Shown here: positions 15,187 to 22,472 of the stretch, piece by piece
Position numbering within the stretch: the first letter of the stretch is position 1
Layout: every line of letters begins with the position of its first letter
Origin: a virus
Length of the DNA: 34,289 nt
Direction: 5' to 3' (one strand)
IMG/VR virus record: IMGVR_UViG_3300031726_000028
Span: 1 to 34,289 of that record
The notes under the pieces: generated by a model
The model's input: the letters and a program-made list of their open reading frames with translations, nothing else
Told to the model about the DNA's origin: nothing
The model's database searches: none
Program-made: the position numbers and the translations under genes

Positions 15187-16710
15187 CTATTGCACGACCA
15201 ATACGCGGAAAGCGTTGGCGTCGAGGACCTTCGCCATGTTTCTCCAGAACGCAAAGAATCCTCTCTGTCCGGTCGGGAACCTATTCGTGGCTCCGAATAG
15301 ATGCGGGATCAACTCGATGTCCATCCCGATCCGGTCCACAATCTTGTAGTAGCGCCAGTCTCCCAGCACGGCGATCTTCTGTGCGGTCACCTGCGTCGCC
15401 GACAGCGCCGAGCACTCGTTCGCCGCGTAGCCGAGCAGCTCCGCGCCGGTGTTGCCGCCGCGGGGCACGTTGTTCTGCAGACCCTGAGCCAGGTAGACCC
15501 ACAGGTTCGCGCCGCCCGCCGTGTCGAACTGGCGGATCTTGTTGAACTGGGCGCGGTTGGCGACCCACTGGGCGCGCGGGCGGAACCGCGGGCCGAGCGC
15601 GTTCTCCATCGCGTACAGATCACCGACGGCGAGCGTGGCCACGGCGCCGGTGGTGACTGTGGTCGTCGCGCCGGTGATGACGCCGGAGGGGGCGTTAGTG
15701 CCGGTACCGGTCGAGAACTGGGTGGCCTCCAGGTCGTCCTTCGCGTCCTGGATGAGCCCGGCCAACTCCTGCTGGATCTGGCCCCAGTCCTGGGTGAGCT
15801 CGATGCTGACCGGCACGAAGCACTGCGCTCGCACCGTGGTCAGGGTCGGCTGCGCCAGGGTCGGGGAGTTGTCCGTCGCCTCCAGACCTTCAGTGGCGTA
15901 CGAGGCGGTGACGCCGGCGCTGGTGACGCCACGCCACTCGTTGGTGCCCGAGATCTGCTCCACGTTCGCGATCGCCCGGTACGGATTCACCGACAGGTTG
16001 CTCGTGGGGATGATCGTCGAGTCCAGCTGGTACGGCACCGCGAAACCACCCGAGGCACCCGTGCCCACGGACAGTGCACGGGTTGCCTCGACGGCCCGGG
16101 ACTCGCCCGGCGTCAGGTTCGCGAAGCCGGCCGAACCGCGCATCGCGGCCGACATCAGCTTCGTGAACGCCCGCTGGTAGTCCTTCGACCCGGTGACGAG
16201 GATGCGGCGGGCCAGGTCCTGCGCCTGCCAGTCCTCGTCGTCAGCGCGGCGCAGCAGCTTCGTCACGTGCTGCTGGGCGCGCGCCTGGTCGCCGCCGACG
16301 TGCTCGACGGCCGGGAAGTGGGAGATCTCCACGGCCCGCATGGCCCGCTCGCACATCTCGCGCCCGGCCCGCTGCGGATCCAGCGGGTTGAAACGCACCT
16401 CCGAGAGGTCGTACACCTCGGACTCGGACATCCGGGAGATCAGCGGGGTCGCCCGCGGCCGGTTGCGCAGACCGCCGATGTCCGCGCCGTTCTCCCGGGC
16501 CTGCGGGTCCTGGGCGACCTGGATGATCCGGGCGTCCCGGGCCTCCAGCTGCGCCAGCACGCCCTCGTGCTGCTCCAGCTCGGTGTTGTTGCGGTCCCAT
16601 TCCTCCTGCACGTCCGCCGGGAACGACTCGTCCCGGAACTCGTCGTGCTGCTCCTGGATCCAGCGCCGCAGTTCAGCGACCCTGTCAATCCTTTCCTGCC
16701 GGGTCATCAT
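15187..16710 (-). CDS. Major capsid protein (HK97 fold)
   Basis: 507 residues. Residues 1-65 form a charged helical region (ERIDRVAELRRWIQEQHDEF, then NNTELEQHEGVLAQLEARD) typical of the HK97 delta/scaffold domain that the protease removes. The rest is an HK97-fold capsid: SGGFAVPYQLDSTIIP, the E-loop/P-domain region, TQDWGQIQQELAGLIQDAKD, FSTGTGTNAPSGVI, and near the end IAVLGDWRYYKIVDRIGMDIELIPH and GQRGFFAFWR. Start ATG 16710 overlaps the protease stop (ATGATG). A GAGGGG site lies upstream. Directly after its stop come two hairpins that belong to the endonuclease leader. Confidence 0.95.
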   Translation of the reverse strand: MMTRQERIDRVAELRRWIQEQHDEFRDESFPADVQEEWDRNNTELEQHEGVLAQLEARDARIIQVAQDPQARENGADIGGLRNRPRATPLISRMSESEVYDLSEVRFNPLDPQRAGREMCERAMRAVEISHFPAVEHVGGDQARAQQHVTKLLRRADDEDWQAQDLARRILVTGSKDYQRAFTKLMSAAMRGSAGFANLTPGESRAVEATRALSVGTGASGGFAVPYQLDSTIIPTSNLSVNPYRAIANVEQISGTNEWRGVTSAGVTASYATEGLEATDNSPTLAQPTLTTVRAQCFVPVSIELTQDWGQIQQELAGLIQDAKDDLEATQFSTGTGTNAPSGVITGATTTVTTGAVATLAVGDLYAMENALGPRFRPRAQWVANRAQFNKIRQFDTAGGANLWVYLAQGLQNNVPRGGNTGAELLGYAANECSALSATQVTAQKIAVLGDWRYYKIVDRIGMDIELIPHLFGATNRFPTGQRGFFAFWRNMAKVLDANAFRVLVVQ

Positions 16711-17531
16711 GACCGGGCCCCTCTCTGACGGTTCGGGTTACGGACGACGACCAGCTGCGGCCCCGAGGAGCTGCTCGCGGCGTCCCGAACCGGGGTGAGC
16801 TTCCGCTCGGCGCCGGCGGGAGGTGCGTTATCTGGCACTGCGGGCATTGCTGACCCGAGACCCAGGAGCTCGCGCACCCGGTCCGGGTTGTTCTTGAAAC
16901 GGGCGAGGATGAACTCGTCCGTCATGGAGCGGATACCCGCGCTCGCATCGGCGTAGGCCGGGAACGTCACCGGCCCGAACTCGCTCACCCGTGCCTCGCG
17001 GATCGTCCGCTCCGGGATGCCGGCCGGATTGGTGTCCGACACCCCCGGCTCCATCGAGAAGTCCTCGCGCAGCACCGAGAAACGGAACGACGCCCCGTAC
17101 AGGCCCGCACGCAGGCCCGGGACGAGGTCACGGTTGTAGGACGTGTCCAGCAACTGCACCTCGTAGGCGGCGCCGACGTCGTCCTCGCGCAGGTCCGTGA
17201 TCGGGCCGAGCGGCTTGTCCCCGACCTGCGGATCGCGCCCGTGCTGGAACAGGACCCGCATCGAGCCGCGCTGGTCGCGCATCGTCTTCTTGAACGCCCC
17301 CGGCGCGATCCGCTCCATGAAATTGCCCTCGAACATGGAGTTGATCTCGGTCCACCGGTCGAACGTCGCGAAGTGCCCGACCAGGAACTCCGGCTCCGGC
17401 GGCTCGGGTGGGGCGCCGGCCGGGTCGTCCGGCTCACCCGGCGACGTCACCGTCACCGCGCGCAAGGCGATCCCCGGGTACGAGGCCCGGTAGAGCATCT
17501 CCTTCGGCGGCGCGAACAGCAGTTCAGGCAT
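16707..17531 (-). CDS. Prohead protease (HK97 family, S78-like)
   Basis: 274 residues. Key parts of the fold are visible: FLVGHFATFDRWTEI, RIAPGAFKKT, the catalytic His in VLFQHGRDP (H97), the Ser in YGASFRFSV (S148), and REARVSEFGPVTFPAY with a nearby Glu (E179 or E184) as the third residue. The C-terminal 60 residues (from about 215) are Pro/Ser-rich and probably disposable. The enzyme cleaves the capsid N-terminal domain during maturation, acting inside the prohead. It lies between portal and capsid, 6 nt after the portal stop. Confidence 0.93.
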   Translation of the reverse strand: MPELLFAPPKEMLYRASYPGIALRAVTVTSPGEPDDPAGAPPEPPEPEFLVGHFATFDRWTEINSMFEGNFMERIAPGAFKKTMRDQRGSMRVLFQHGRDPQVGDKPLGPITDLREDDVGAAYEVQLLDTSYNRDLVPGLRAGLYGASFRFSVLREDFSMEPGVSDTNPAGIPERTIREARVSEFGPVTFPAYADASAGIRSMTDEFILARFKNNPDRVRELLGLGSAMPAVPDNAPPAGAERKLTPVRDAASSSSGPQLVVVRNPNRQRGARS

Positions 17532-17537
17532 CGTCGC

Positions 17538-18971
17538 TCACTTCCCGACCGGCAACTTCGTGGTGCCGGTCCCGTTGAGAGCCGGAATCGCAGCCGGCGG
17601 CGGTTGGCCCGTGCCGGGCATCTGCAGTTGCACGCTGAACAGGCCCGAGTGGACGAGCAGGCCCCAGTCGCCGGCCAGCAGGGCCGCGCTCACCGAGTCG
17701 GGGGTGTAGCCGGCGTCGACCAGCGAGCGCATGGTGGCCGCCTCGAGCTGGGCGATCTCCGCTGCGTCCTTCTCGTCCTCGCGCAGGAACGGGACATCGC
17801 GGGTGTCGTACCAGAGCCGCGTCGCCCCGGGCGGTTTCTTACTCATCAGGACCGCGATCGAGCCGGCCACGTTCTGCCACAAGGGGTGCATGGTCGCGTC
17901 GGCCATCCGGCGGCGGGCCATCGCATAGTTGCCCTCGTTCAGGCTGCTGCCCTGCAGCCCCTCGGACAGCCCGACCAGCACCGGCGGGGTGCCGGCCGCC
18001 GCGGCGATCCTCGTCTCACCGGCGCCCTGCACCTCACGGAACGTCATCGTCTGGAAATCCGACCCGACGACCGTGACGTCCGCACCGCCGCCGATGTGCA
18101 GGCGCTTGTAGGCGTTCTCCAGCCCGGCGTTCTCGGCGTCCATCAGCGCCTTGAACTCCATCACCCGGGCCTTCTGCATCGTCTCCGGGTACTTGATCAC
18201 CATGTTGACCGTGGCGCCGTTCTCGAAGAACTTGCGCTTGTGCGTCGTCATCAGGCCGTCGGCCTGGACCTCGCGGATCACCGGGGTCAGCCACGACATG
18301 CCCCGCCACCGGGCCAGCGGGTCAGGGATCGGCGCGAAGTGCGAGACCTCCTCGAGGCCGAACGCCACCGGCTCGATACCCGAGCCGTAACCGCCCTCCG
18401 TGTACACGTAGCCGGTCTTGCGCCAGCCCACCTGACGGCCGCGGACCATCCGCGGCTCCATAGCCACGTCAACCCAGTCCGGGCGCATCCGAACCAGTTC
18501 CTGGCCGCCGTCCCCACCGATGCGCGCAAGCGGCGTATCCACGAACTGGTAGCAACTGCCGGCCAGGTCGGCGTCCTGGATCATCCTGGACAGCAGATCC
18601 TGCGTGGTGCCGCCCACCCAGGGCGTCTCCAGCAACTGCAGGGCCTGAGTGCCGAACAGCTTCGACGGGCGGCCGTCCAGCATGTTCTGCCACTGGAACC
18701 GGATCGTCGAGAACACGTGCTGGCGCAAGGCCATGCACGCGAACACCACAGGGTTGGCGCCGAACGACTGCGCGGCCAGCCCTAGGTAATCCGTCGCGGC
18801 CGGCTCGACGTCGATGGAACCGTCCACCATCGTCTGGCGCAGGCCCGTCAGCGAGTACGTGTTCCCGTTGTAGCCGAAGCTGTTCGCCCACGAGACGTAG
18901 TCGTCCATCGAGAAGCGCTGCTCTTCGGGCTGCCGACCGCCGAACAACCGCAGCCAGGATGGGAGGTTCAC
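17538..18971 (-). CDS. Portal protein (HK97 family)
   Basis: Predicted 477 residues from the GTG at 18971 (GTGA overlap with the terminase stop); an in-frame ATG at 19028 would add 19 Arg-rich residues inside the terminase gene. Typical portal segments: NPVVFACMALRQHVFSTIRF, then PWVGGTTQDLLSRMIQDADL, SHFAPIPDPLARWRGMSWL, TTHKRKFFENGATVNMVI, and GTPPVLVGLSEGLQGSSLN near the channel. The dodecameric portal sits at one vertex and is the gate for DNA and the dock for terminase and connector. Confidence 0.93.
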   Translation of the reverse strand: MNLPSWLRLFGGRQPEEQRFSMDDYVSWANSFGYNGNTYSLTGLRQTMVDGSIDVEPAATDYLGLAAQSFGANPVVFACMALRQHVFSTIRFQWQNMLDGRPSKLFGTQALQLLETPWVGGTTQDLLSRMIQDADLAGSCYQFVDTPLARIGGDGGQELVRMRPDWVDVAMEPRMVRGRQVGWRKTGYVYTEGGYGSGIEPVAFGLEEVSHFAPIPDPLARWRGMSWLTPVIREVQADGLMTTHKRKFFENGATVNMVIKYPETMQKARVMEFKALMDAENAGLENAYKRLHIGGGADVTVVGSDFQTMTFREVQGAGETRIAAAAGTPPVLVGLSEGLQGSSLNEGNYAMARRRMADATMHPLWQNVAGSIAVLMSKKPPGATRLWYDTRDVPFLREDEKDAAEIAQLEAATMRSLVDAGYTPDSVSAALLAGDWGLLVHSGLFSVQLQMPGTGQPPPAAIPALNGTGTTKLPVGK

Positions 18972-20446
18972 TCGAAGAACCCCCAGACGCCGTCGTCGCG
19001 GACCTCGGTCAGTGCCTGATGGGCCCACGTCACCGCATTCACGCCCGAAATGTCGGCGTCAGCGTCCGCCGACAGCTTCTTGCCCCACGCCCAGCCGCCG
19101 TCACCGACGTCCCGCTTCACCGCCGCGTCGATCGCGTCGGTCAGTTGCTGCTGGCCCGGATGGCGGATCGTGTCGTTCTCGAAGGCGTCCTGCAGGCCTG
19201 AGCAGGCCGCGACCAGATCCGACAGGCCCCGGACCACGGGGAAGATGCCCTCGTCCCGGAACGCCGCCACCAGCGCCTTGTTCAGGACCAGCTTGTCGCC
19301 GACGATCGCCGGGCGGACCACCTTGCCGTCGACGATGTCGAACAGGTCCTGTTCGTCGACCATCTTCACCACCTGGGCAACCAGCCAGTCCGTGCCCGGC
19401 TCGTTGCGGGCCAGCTCGATGTGAGCCAGCCCGTCAGCGCGCCGGCCGGCCACAGCGACCGCTGCGGTCCGGCGGTCCGGTGAGATGTCGATGCCGATCG
19501 TGATCGACCCCACGATCAGCGAGTAGGGGTCGCAGCGGGCCGCCCACAGCACCGGGGTGATCGGCTTGTTCCGCAGCAGCGCCGCATCCCAGATGCCCAG
19601 CTGCTCGCGGCCGAACTTCTCCGGCGTGCCCGACATCAGCCGGCGCAGGTTCGCGATGAACGCCTCGAAGATCCGCTTGCCGTACGACGGGTTCGCGGCC
19701 TTCCACTGCGCCCGGTCGTCCAGGTCGTAGACGTCGCGGCCCTTCGCGTCCTTCCCTGACGCGGTCGCGCACCATTCCATCCAGCACAGCGACGGATCGC
19801 CGCCGGCCCGGCCCCGGTCACGCACATCGCGCAGCACGTCCGAGTCGGCCATGCCCGCCGACGAGGTGTAGATGATCTGCGGGTTGGGCCGCGTGGCCAT
19901 CGTCGGGACGAGAGCGGCGATCTGATCGCCGTCCAGGTCGTACGCCTCGTCAAGAATGATCTTGTCGCCGGTGAAACCACGCCCCGACGCCTTCGACCGG
20001 GCTACGAACTTCAGCCGCTGGCCGGTGACGAGCTCGATCGCCTCGTCACCGTTCGCCGTCGTCACCCGGGCCACCAGCGGCCACAGGTCCGGGGCACCCT
20101 GCAGCAGGGTCCGCATCCGCCGGAACGCCTCGGCCGCCGTCTTGAACTCGTGCGCCGACCACAGGATCAGCTCGACCTCTTCGACGAACAGCCAGTACAG
20201 GGCCAGCGCCTCCAGCACCGTGCCCTTGCCGTTCTGCCGGGGCACACACAGGGCCGCCTCGAACGCCGCCAGCGTCCCGTCAGCCCGCTCACCGAGGATC
20301 TCCTCCAGCACCCACGCCTGCCACGGGTCCAGCAGCAGGCCGGCCCGGGCCGCGAGGTCCACCGCCTCCTGGCCGCCCGACGAGGCGCGGGCCGGCGACG
20401 AGTGGAACGTCGGGCGGATCAGCTCAGGCGCCGCGGCGAGCAGCAC
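18968..20446 (-). CDS. Terminase large subunit
   Basis: 492 residues, GTG start. The ATPase domain has a Walker A variant PRQNGKGT (69-76), an adenine-binding Q motif region before it (LDPWQAWVLEEIL), and a Walker B KIILDEAYD with D166 and E167, then the coupling motif YTSSAG (193-198). The nuclease domain begins at SITIGIDISPDRR (D320 as first metal ligand) and continues to conserved Asp residues near GDGGWAWGKK. It translocates DNA into the prohead and cuts it. It follows the small subunit with a 23-bp overlap. Confidence 0.95.
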   Translation of the reverse strand: MLLAAAPELIRPTFHSSPARASSGGQEAVDLAARAGLLLDPWQAWVLEEILGERADGTLAAFEAALCVPRQNGKGTVLEALALYWLFVEEVELILWSAHEFKTAAEAFRRMRTLLQGAPDLWPLVARVTTANGDEAIELVTGQRLKFVARSKASGRGFTGDKIILDEAYDLDGDQIAALVPTMATRPNPQIIYTSSAGMADSDVLRDVRDRGRAGGDPSLCWMEWCATASGKDAKGRDVYDLDDRAQWKAANPSYGKRIFEAFIANLRRLMSGTPEKFGREQLGIWDAALLRNKPITPVLWAARCDPYSLIVGSITIGIDISPDRRTAAVAVAGRRADGLAHIELARNEPGTDWLVAQVVKMVDEQDLFDIVDGKVVRPAIVGDKLVLNKALVAAFRDEGIFPVVRGLSDLVAACSGLQDAFENDTIRHPGQQQLTDAIDAAVKRDVGDGGWAWGKKLSADADADISGVNAVTWAHQALTEVRDDGVWGFFE

Positions 20447-20840
20447 GCCTGGCCCTCAATTCATCCAGAGCCGTGCTTGCGCCGGCCGTCGAGCCCTTCG
20501 TGGCCAGTTCCAGGGCCGCCCGGTACTCCCGCCCCAGCGCGGCCGTCTGCGAGCCCGTGTGGCGCCCGGCGTCCAGCTGCGCGGCCATGTACAGGGCCAG
20601 CGCACCCTCGGCCGTCTCCACCTTGCCGGCGGCCGTCAGGGTCGTGCGTGTGGCGTCCGTCAGCGACCCGACCGGGATCGTGGCTAGCGCGAGGGCCGCA
20701 CCGGACAGGGCGGGCACCGATTTGACCGTGCGGTCGCGGCGATCGCGCGGCGAGCACGACTCGCACATCGTGCGCTTGCGGCCCGGGCCCTCCTGGACCG
20801 GCAGCGTGGCGTGGCACTTCCTGCAGTCCACCGCGACCAC
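20424..20840 (-). CDS. Terminase small subunit (putative), with zinc knuckle
   Basis: 138 residues, GTG start (GTG at 20831 is an alternative). N-terminal C6-x2-C9 and C26-x2-C29 make a zinc knuckle, followed by a basic stretch (RDRRDRTVKS). The remainder is helical (LTAAGKVETAEGALALYMAAQL, then ALGREYRAALELATKG and STALDELRARRAARR). This plan is familiar for actinophage small terminases, which recognise the packaging site. The overlap with the large subunit supports the call. DNA specificity is unknown. Confidence 0.75.
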   Translation of the reverse strand: MVAVDCRKCHATLPVQEGPGRKRTMCESCSPRDRRDRTVKSVPALSGAALALATIPVGSLTDATRTTLTAAGKVETAEGALALYMAAQLDAGRHTGSQTAALGREYRAALELATKGSTAGASTALDELRARRAARRGA

Positions 20841-20973
20841 CGCCAGACATCACACAGCGTGATTGCCGCCAATGGCAATCCGGGTTTCGTGGGTCCAGAA
20901 ACGGCAGACAGAGGCGGTCGTCTACCATGATCCACTGCGGCTCTGACCCGCCCCCCACGCATCTGACCTGCGC
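20841..20973. other. Intergenic stretch before the terminase genes (packaging-site candidate)
   Basis: 133 bp between the HNH stop and the terminase start, one of the few non-coding gaps. It holds a perfect 7-bp inverted repeat GATTGCC/GGCAATC (20861-20867 and 20874-20880) and a C-rich run near 20949-20956. Packaging sites of cos phages often lie immediately before the small terminase gene and beside an HNH gene, so this is a place to look for cos. I see no proof of cleavage or of a good promoter here. Confidence 0.4.
20861..20880. repeat. Perfect inverted repeat upstream of terminase genes
   Basis: Arms GATTGCC (20861-20867) and GGCAATC (20874-20880) with the 6-nt centre GCCAAT. It begins 20 bp before the GTG of the small terminase. 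It could be an operator, a packaging-protein site or an RNA hairpin in the 5' leader. Confidence 0.6.
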
Positions 20974-21384
20974 TTATGCCTGCTCGCGTAGGTGCTCACG
21001 CTTACAGTCGCGGCAGTAGCCGCGAGCAGGCACCGCATGGCAGCTCGAGCACAGCTTGAAGGCGTTCACGTTGCGTGACCGAAGCACGGGCGTTGCTTGC
21101 GCCCTCGGCTGGCGACTGCGACCAACGTAGCCACGCACGCCCTTGGCGTTGTTGCACCTGAGGTGGGCGATCTGCAGGTTGCCGTCCTCGTGCGTCCCAC
21201 CTGCCACGCGGGGCACGATGTGGTCCACGGTGGCCGCGTCGTCGCTCTCGTACACGGACAGGGCTGGGTCGATGGGCTGATGGCAGATGCCGCAGGTCCA
21301 GCCGTCTCGTTCACCGATCCGGATCTTGTGGGCCACTGTCCCGACTCGGGGCAGTCCAGTTCCGGGCATGCGTCGTCCACTCAT
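20974..21384 (-). CDS. HNH endonuclease with C-terminal zinc knuckle
   Basis: 136 residues. HNH core: TCGICHQPID (C31, C34), ATVDHIVPRVAGGTHEDGNL (D54-H55, N69), then AHLRCNNAKG (H74, C77, N79). A second cysteine pair set CSSC and CRDC near the C-terminus probably binds zinc. The start has an AGGAGA site 7 nt upstream of ATG, inside a structured leader nearly identical in layout to that of the LAGLIDADG gene. HNH proteins beside terminases can help cos cleavage (HK97 gp74), but the leader suggests a mobile homing gene. Both roles remain possible. Confidence 0.88.
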   Translation of the reverse strand: MSGRRMPGTGLPRVGTVAHKIRIGERDGWTCGICHQPIDPALSVYESDDAATVDHIVPRVAGGTHEDGNLQIAHLRCNNAKGVRGYVGRSRQPRAQATPVLRSRNVNAFKLCSSCHAVPARGYCRDCKREHLREQA

Positions 21385-21460
21385 GTTGATCTCTCCTGGA
21401 ACGCGAACAGCCCCACACCAGGAGATGTGAGGCTGCTCTGACTCGGGGAGCTACCCCGAG
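21385..21460 (-). promoter_or_regulatory. Structured RNA leader of the HNH gene: SD versus anti-SD hairpin
   Basis: In the minus-strand RNA, 5' to 3': a 7-bp hairpin (21460-21454 with 21448-21442, 5-nt loop); 6 nt; a 10-bp hairpin with one G-U pair (21435-21426 with 21417-21408) whose 8-nt loop is TCTCCTGG (21425-21418); 8 nt; the ribosome site CCAGGAGA (21399-21392); 7 nt; ATG. Loop and ribosome site are exact complements. Compared with the copy at 15095-15169 the stems are different in sequence, and the loop/SD pair carries a matching C-to-T and G-to-A change, so pairing is kept. Confidence 0.85.
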
Positions 21461-21480
21461 GTGGTGGTCATGGTCTCAGG

Positions 21481-21855
21481 TCACCACGCACGGGTGGTGA
21501 CCAGCTTCGACTTGCTCGCTGCGGGCGCTCGCACTCGTCCGCGCTTGGCGTTGAGGTAGCGCGCACCACTGCGGTCTGAGCAGCGGCTGTGCTCAGCCTG
21601 CGTGTTGCTCAGCGCGTTGATCTGCGCGTCACTCCACCCGAGCCGGCGCGCCTGGTCCCTGCCCACGATGTGCCCCACCACGAGCGACCGCGGGTTGACC
21701 CGCCTCGTCCCCGGCAGGTACCGCTTGGCCCCGTAGTCGATGGCCCCACCACAGCGTGCGCACGGTAGGCCTGCGCGGATGTGGTGCTGCCGGATGGTGG
21801 TGCGCCACGCTGCTGTGCTGAGCAGTGGGTCTGTGCCCTTGCTGGCCCTGCGCAT
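21481..21855 (-). CDS. HNH endonuclease
   Basis: 124 residues. C32-x2-C35 (CARCGG) precedes the core RSLVVGHIVGRDQARRLGW, where GHIV supplies the catalytic His, then SDAQINALSNTQAEHSRCSD with the Asn and the second His, a pattern common to phage HNH proteins near terminases. The C-terminus is basic. The start codon directly follows a hairpin that contains its own ribosome site. Two HNH genes in a row before terminase is unusual; one may be the packaging helper and the other a mobile gene. Confidence 0.85.
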   Translation of the reverse strand: MRRASKGTDPLLSTAAWRTTIRQHHIRAGLPCARCGGAIDYGAKRYLPGTRRVNPRSLVVGHIVGRDQARRLGWSDAQINALSNTQAEHSRCSDRSGARYLNAKRGRVRAPAASKSKLVTTRAW

Positions 21856-21892
21856 CGGAGGTCACCTCCGTGCGGACGCACCTGTGGTGCGT
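21856..21892 (-). promoter_or_regulatory. Leader hairpins masking the ribosome site of the HNH gene at 21855
   Basis: In minus-strand RNA: a 7-bp hairpin ACGCACC/GGTGCGT (21892-21886 with 21882-21876, 3-nt loop), 5 nt, then CGGAGG (21870-21865), TGA, CCTCCG (21861-21856) and at once the ATG. CGGAGG is the only good Shine-Dalgarno and is fully paired in the 6-bp hairpin that abuts the start codon. So translation should need the hairpin to open. Confidence 0.75.
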
Positions 21893-21907
21893 TGATCGTG
21901 ACACGGT

Positions 21908-22138
21908 TTAGCTCTGGCCTGCAAGAACGCGGTCGAATGCGGCCCACAGCGCGTCGTGTTCGGCGACCTGCGAGGGGGTGCGCATCTCGACTTGGAGGTC
22001 GTAGACGTCCTTGGCGTGGAACTCGAGCGGTCGCGCGCCGGGCTGGATGGGTGTGATCCGGCCGCGCTGGACGAGCTTGCGCAGGTGGTCGCCGCGGATG
22101 CTCAGCACTGCCGCCGCCTCGCCGCTGGTGAGCTTCAC
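21908..22138 (-). CDS. Small helix-turn-helix DNA-binding protein (excisionase/MerR-like)
   Basis: 76 residues, GTG start in a GTGA overlap. Residues 3-35 (LTSGEAAAVLSIRGDHLRKLVQRGRITP) fit the winged helix-turn-helix of excisionase/MerR-type small proteins, followed by the wing RPLEFHAKDVYDLQVE and a short helix. It stands at the border between early and packaging genes, so it may regulate the late genes or assist at the packaging site. No integrase is near, so excisionase activity is unlikely in this window. Confidence 0.7.
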   Translation of the reverse strand: MKLTSGEAAAVLSIRGDHLRKLVQRGRITPIQPGARPLEFHAKDVYDLQVEMRTPSQVAEHDALWAAFDRVLAGQS

Positions 22139-22284
22139 CGAGACCGATCCTCAGCGTCGAGGGCGGCGTGCACGCACCGCCAGATGAGGGCGTTCAACTG
22201 GACCGCTGGCATGTTCACCAAGCCGTCCCCGGGCAGCATGCGGATCTGCTCGTACACCGCGTCGTAGGCGGCTTGGTGACGCAT
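22135..22284 (-). CDS. Very small unknown protein (49 residues)
   Basis: ATG at 22284 overlaps the previous TGA by one base (TGATG), and the TGA at 22135-22137 overlaps the next GTG. Sequence reads MRHQAAYDAVYEQIRMLPGD, then NMPAVQLNALIWRCVHAALD and ends DRSR. An AAGGAG site lies 12-17 nt upstream. The exact fit of both junctions and the GC-rich third codon positions make it a real gene. It looks like a short helical protein. No family recognised. Confidence 0.7.
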   Translation of the reverse strand: MRHQAAYDAVYEQIRMLPGDGLVNMPAVQLNALIWRCVHAALDAEDRSR

Positions 22285-22472
22285 CACGCTGTCGCTCCTT
22301 CCTGGTCAGATTCGTGAGTCTTTTCGTACTGGTCGATTCGCGCGCTGGAGTCCTTGATCATGCCGTCCAGGTCCCTCAGGTGTGCCTTCGCCTGCATGCG
22401 CATCTGCTTGTAGATCTCGTGAAGGTGAAGCGCTGCCTTGTACTGCTTTTCGTTGCCCAGCAGGAACGTCAT
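22284..22472 (-). CDS. Small helical protein
   Basis: 62 residues from the ATG at 22472 (ATGA overlap, GAAGGAG site upstream). MTFLLGNEKQYKAALHLHEI, then QMRMQAKAHLRDLDGMIKDS and an acidic end. It is predicted almost all helical, possibly a coiled coil, and has no cysteines. No function recognised. The in-frame extension to 22520 lies within the preceding gene. Confidence 0.7.
   Translation of the reverse strand: MTFLLGNEKQYKAALHLHEIYKQMRMQAKAHLRDLDGMIKDSSARIDQYEKTHESDQEGATA

Noticed and set aside
18972-19028. Longer portal start at 19028
   Set aside because: Adds 19 Arg-rich residues wholly inside the terminase gene; the GTG at 18971 overlaps the terminase TGA in the GTGA form used throughout.
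20841-20880. Promoter candidate TTGCCA ... TGTGAT (minus strand) before the small terminase
   Set aside because: Only partial matches to -35 and -10, overlaps the inverted repeat, and would give a leaderless start; too weak to call.
20846-20930. Short minus-strand reading frame starting MVDDRLCLPFLD in the gap before terminase
   Set aside because: Runs on out-of-frame through the terminase gene with shadow composition and has no ribosome site.
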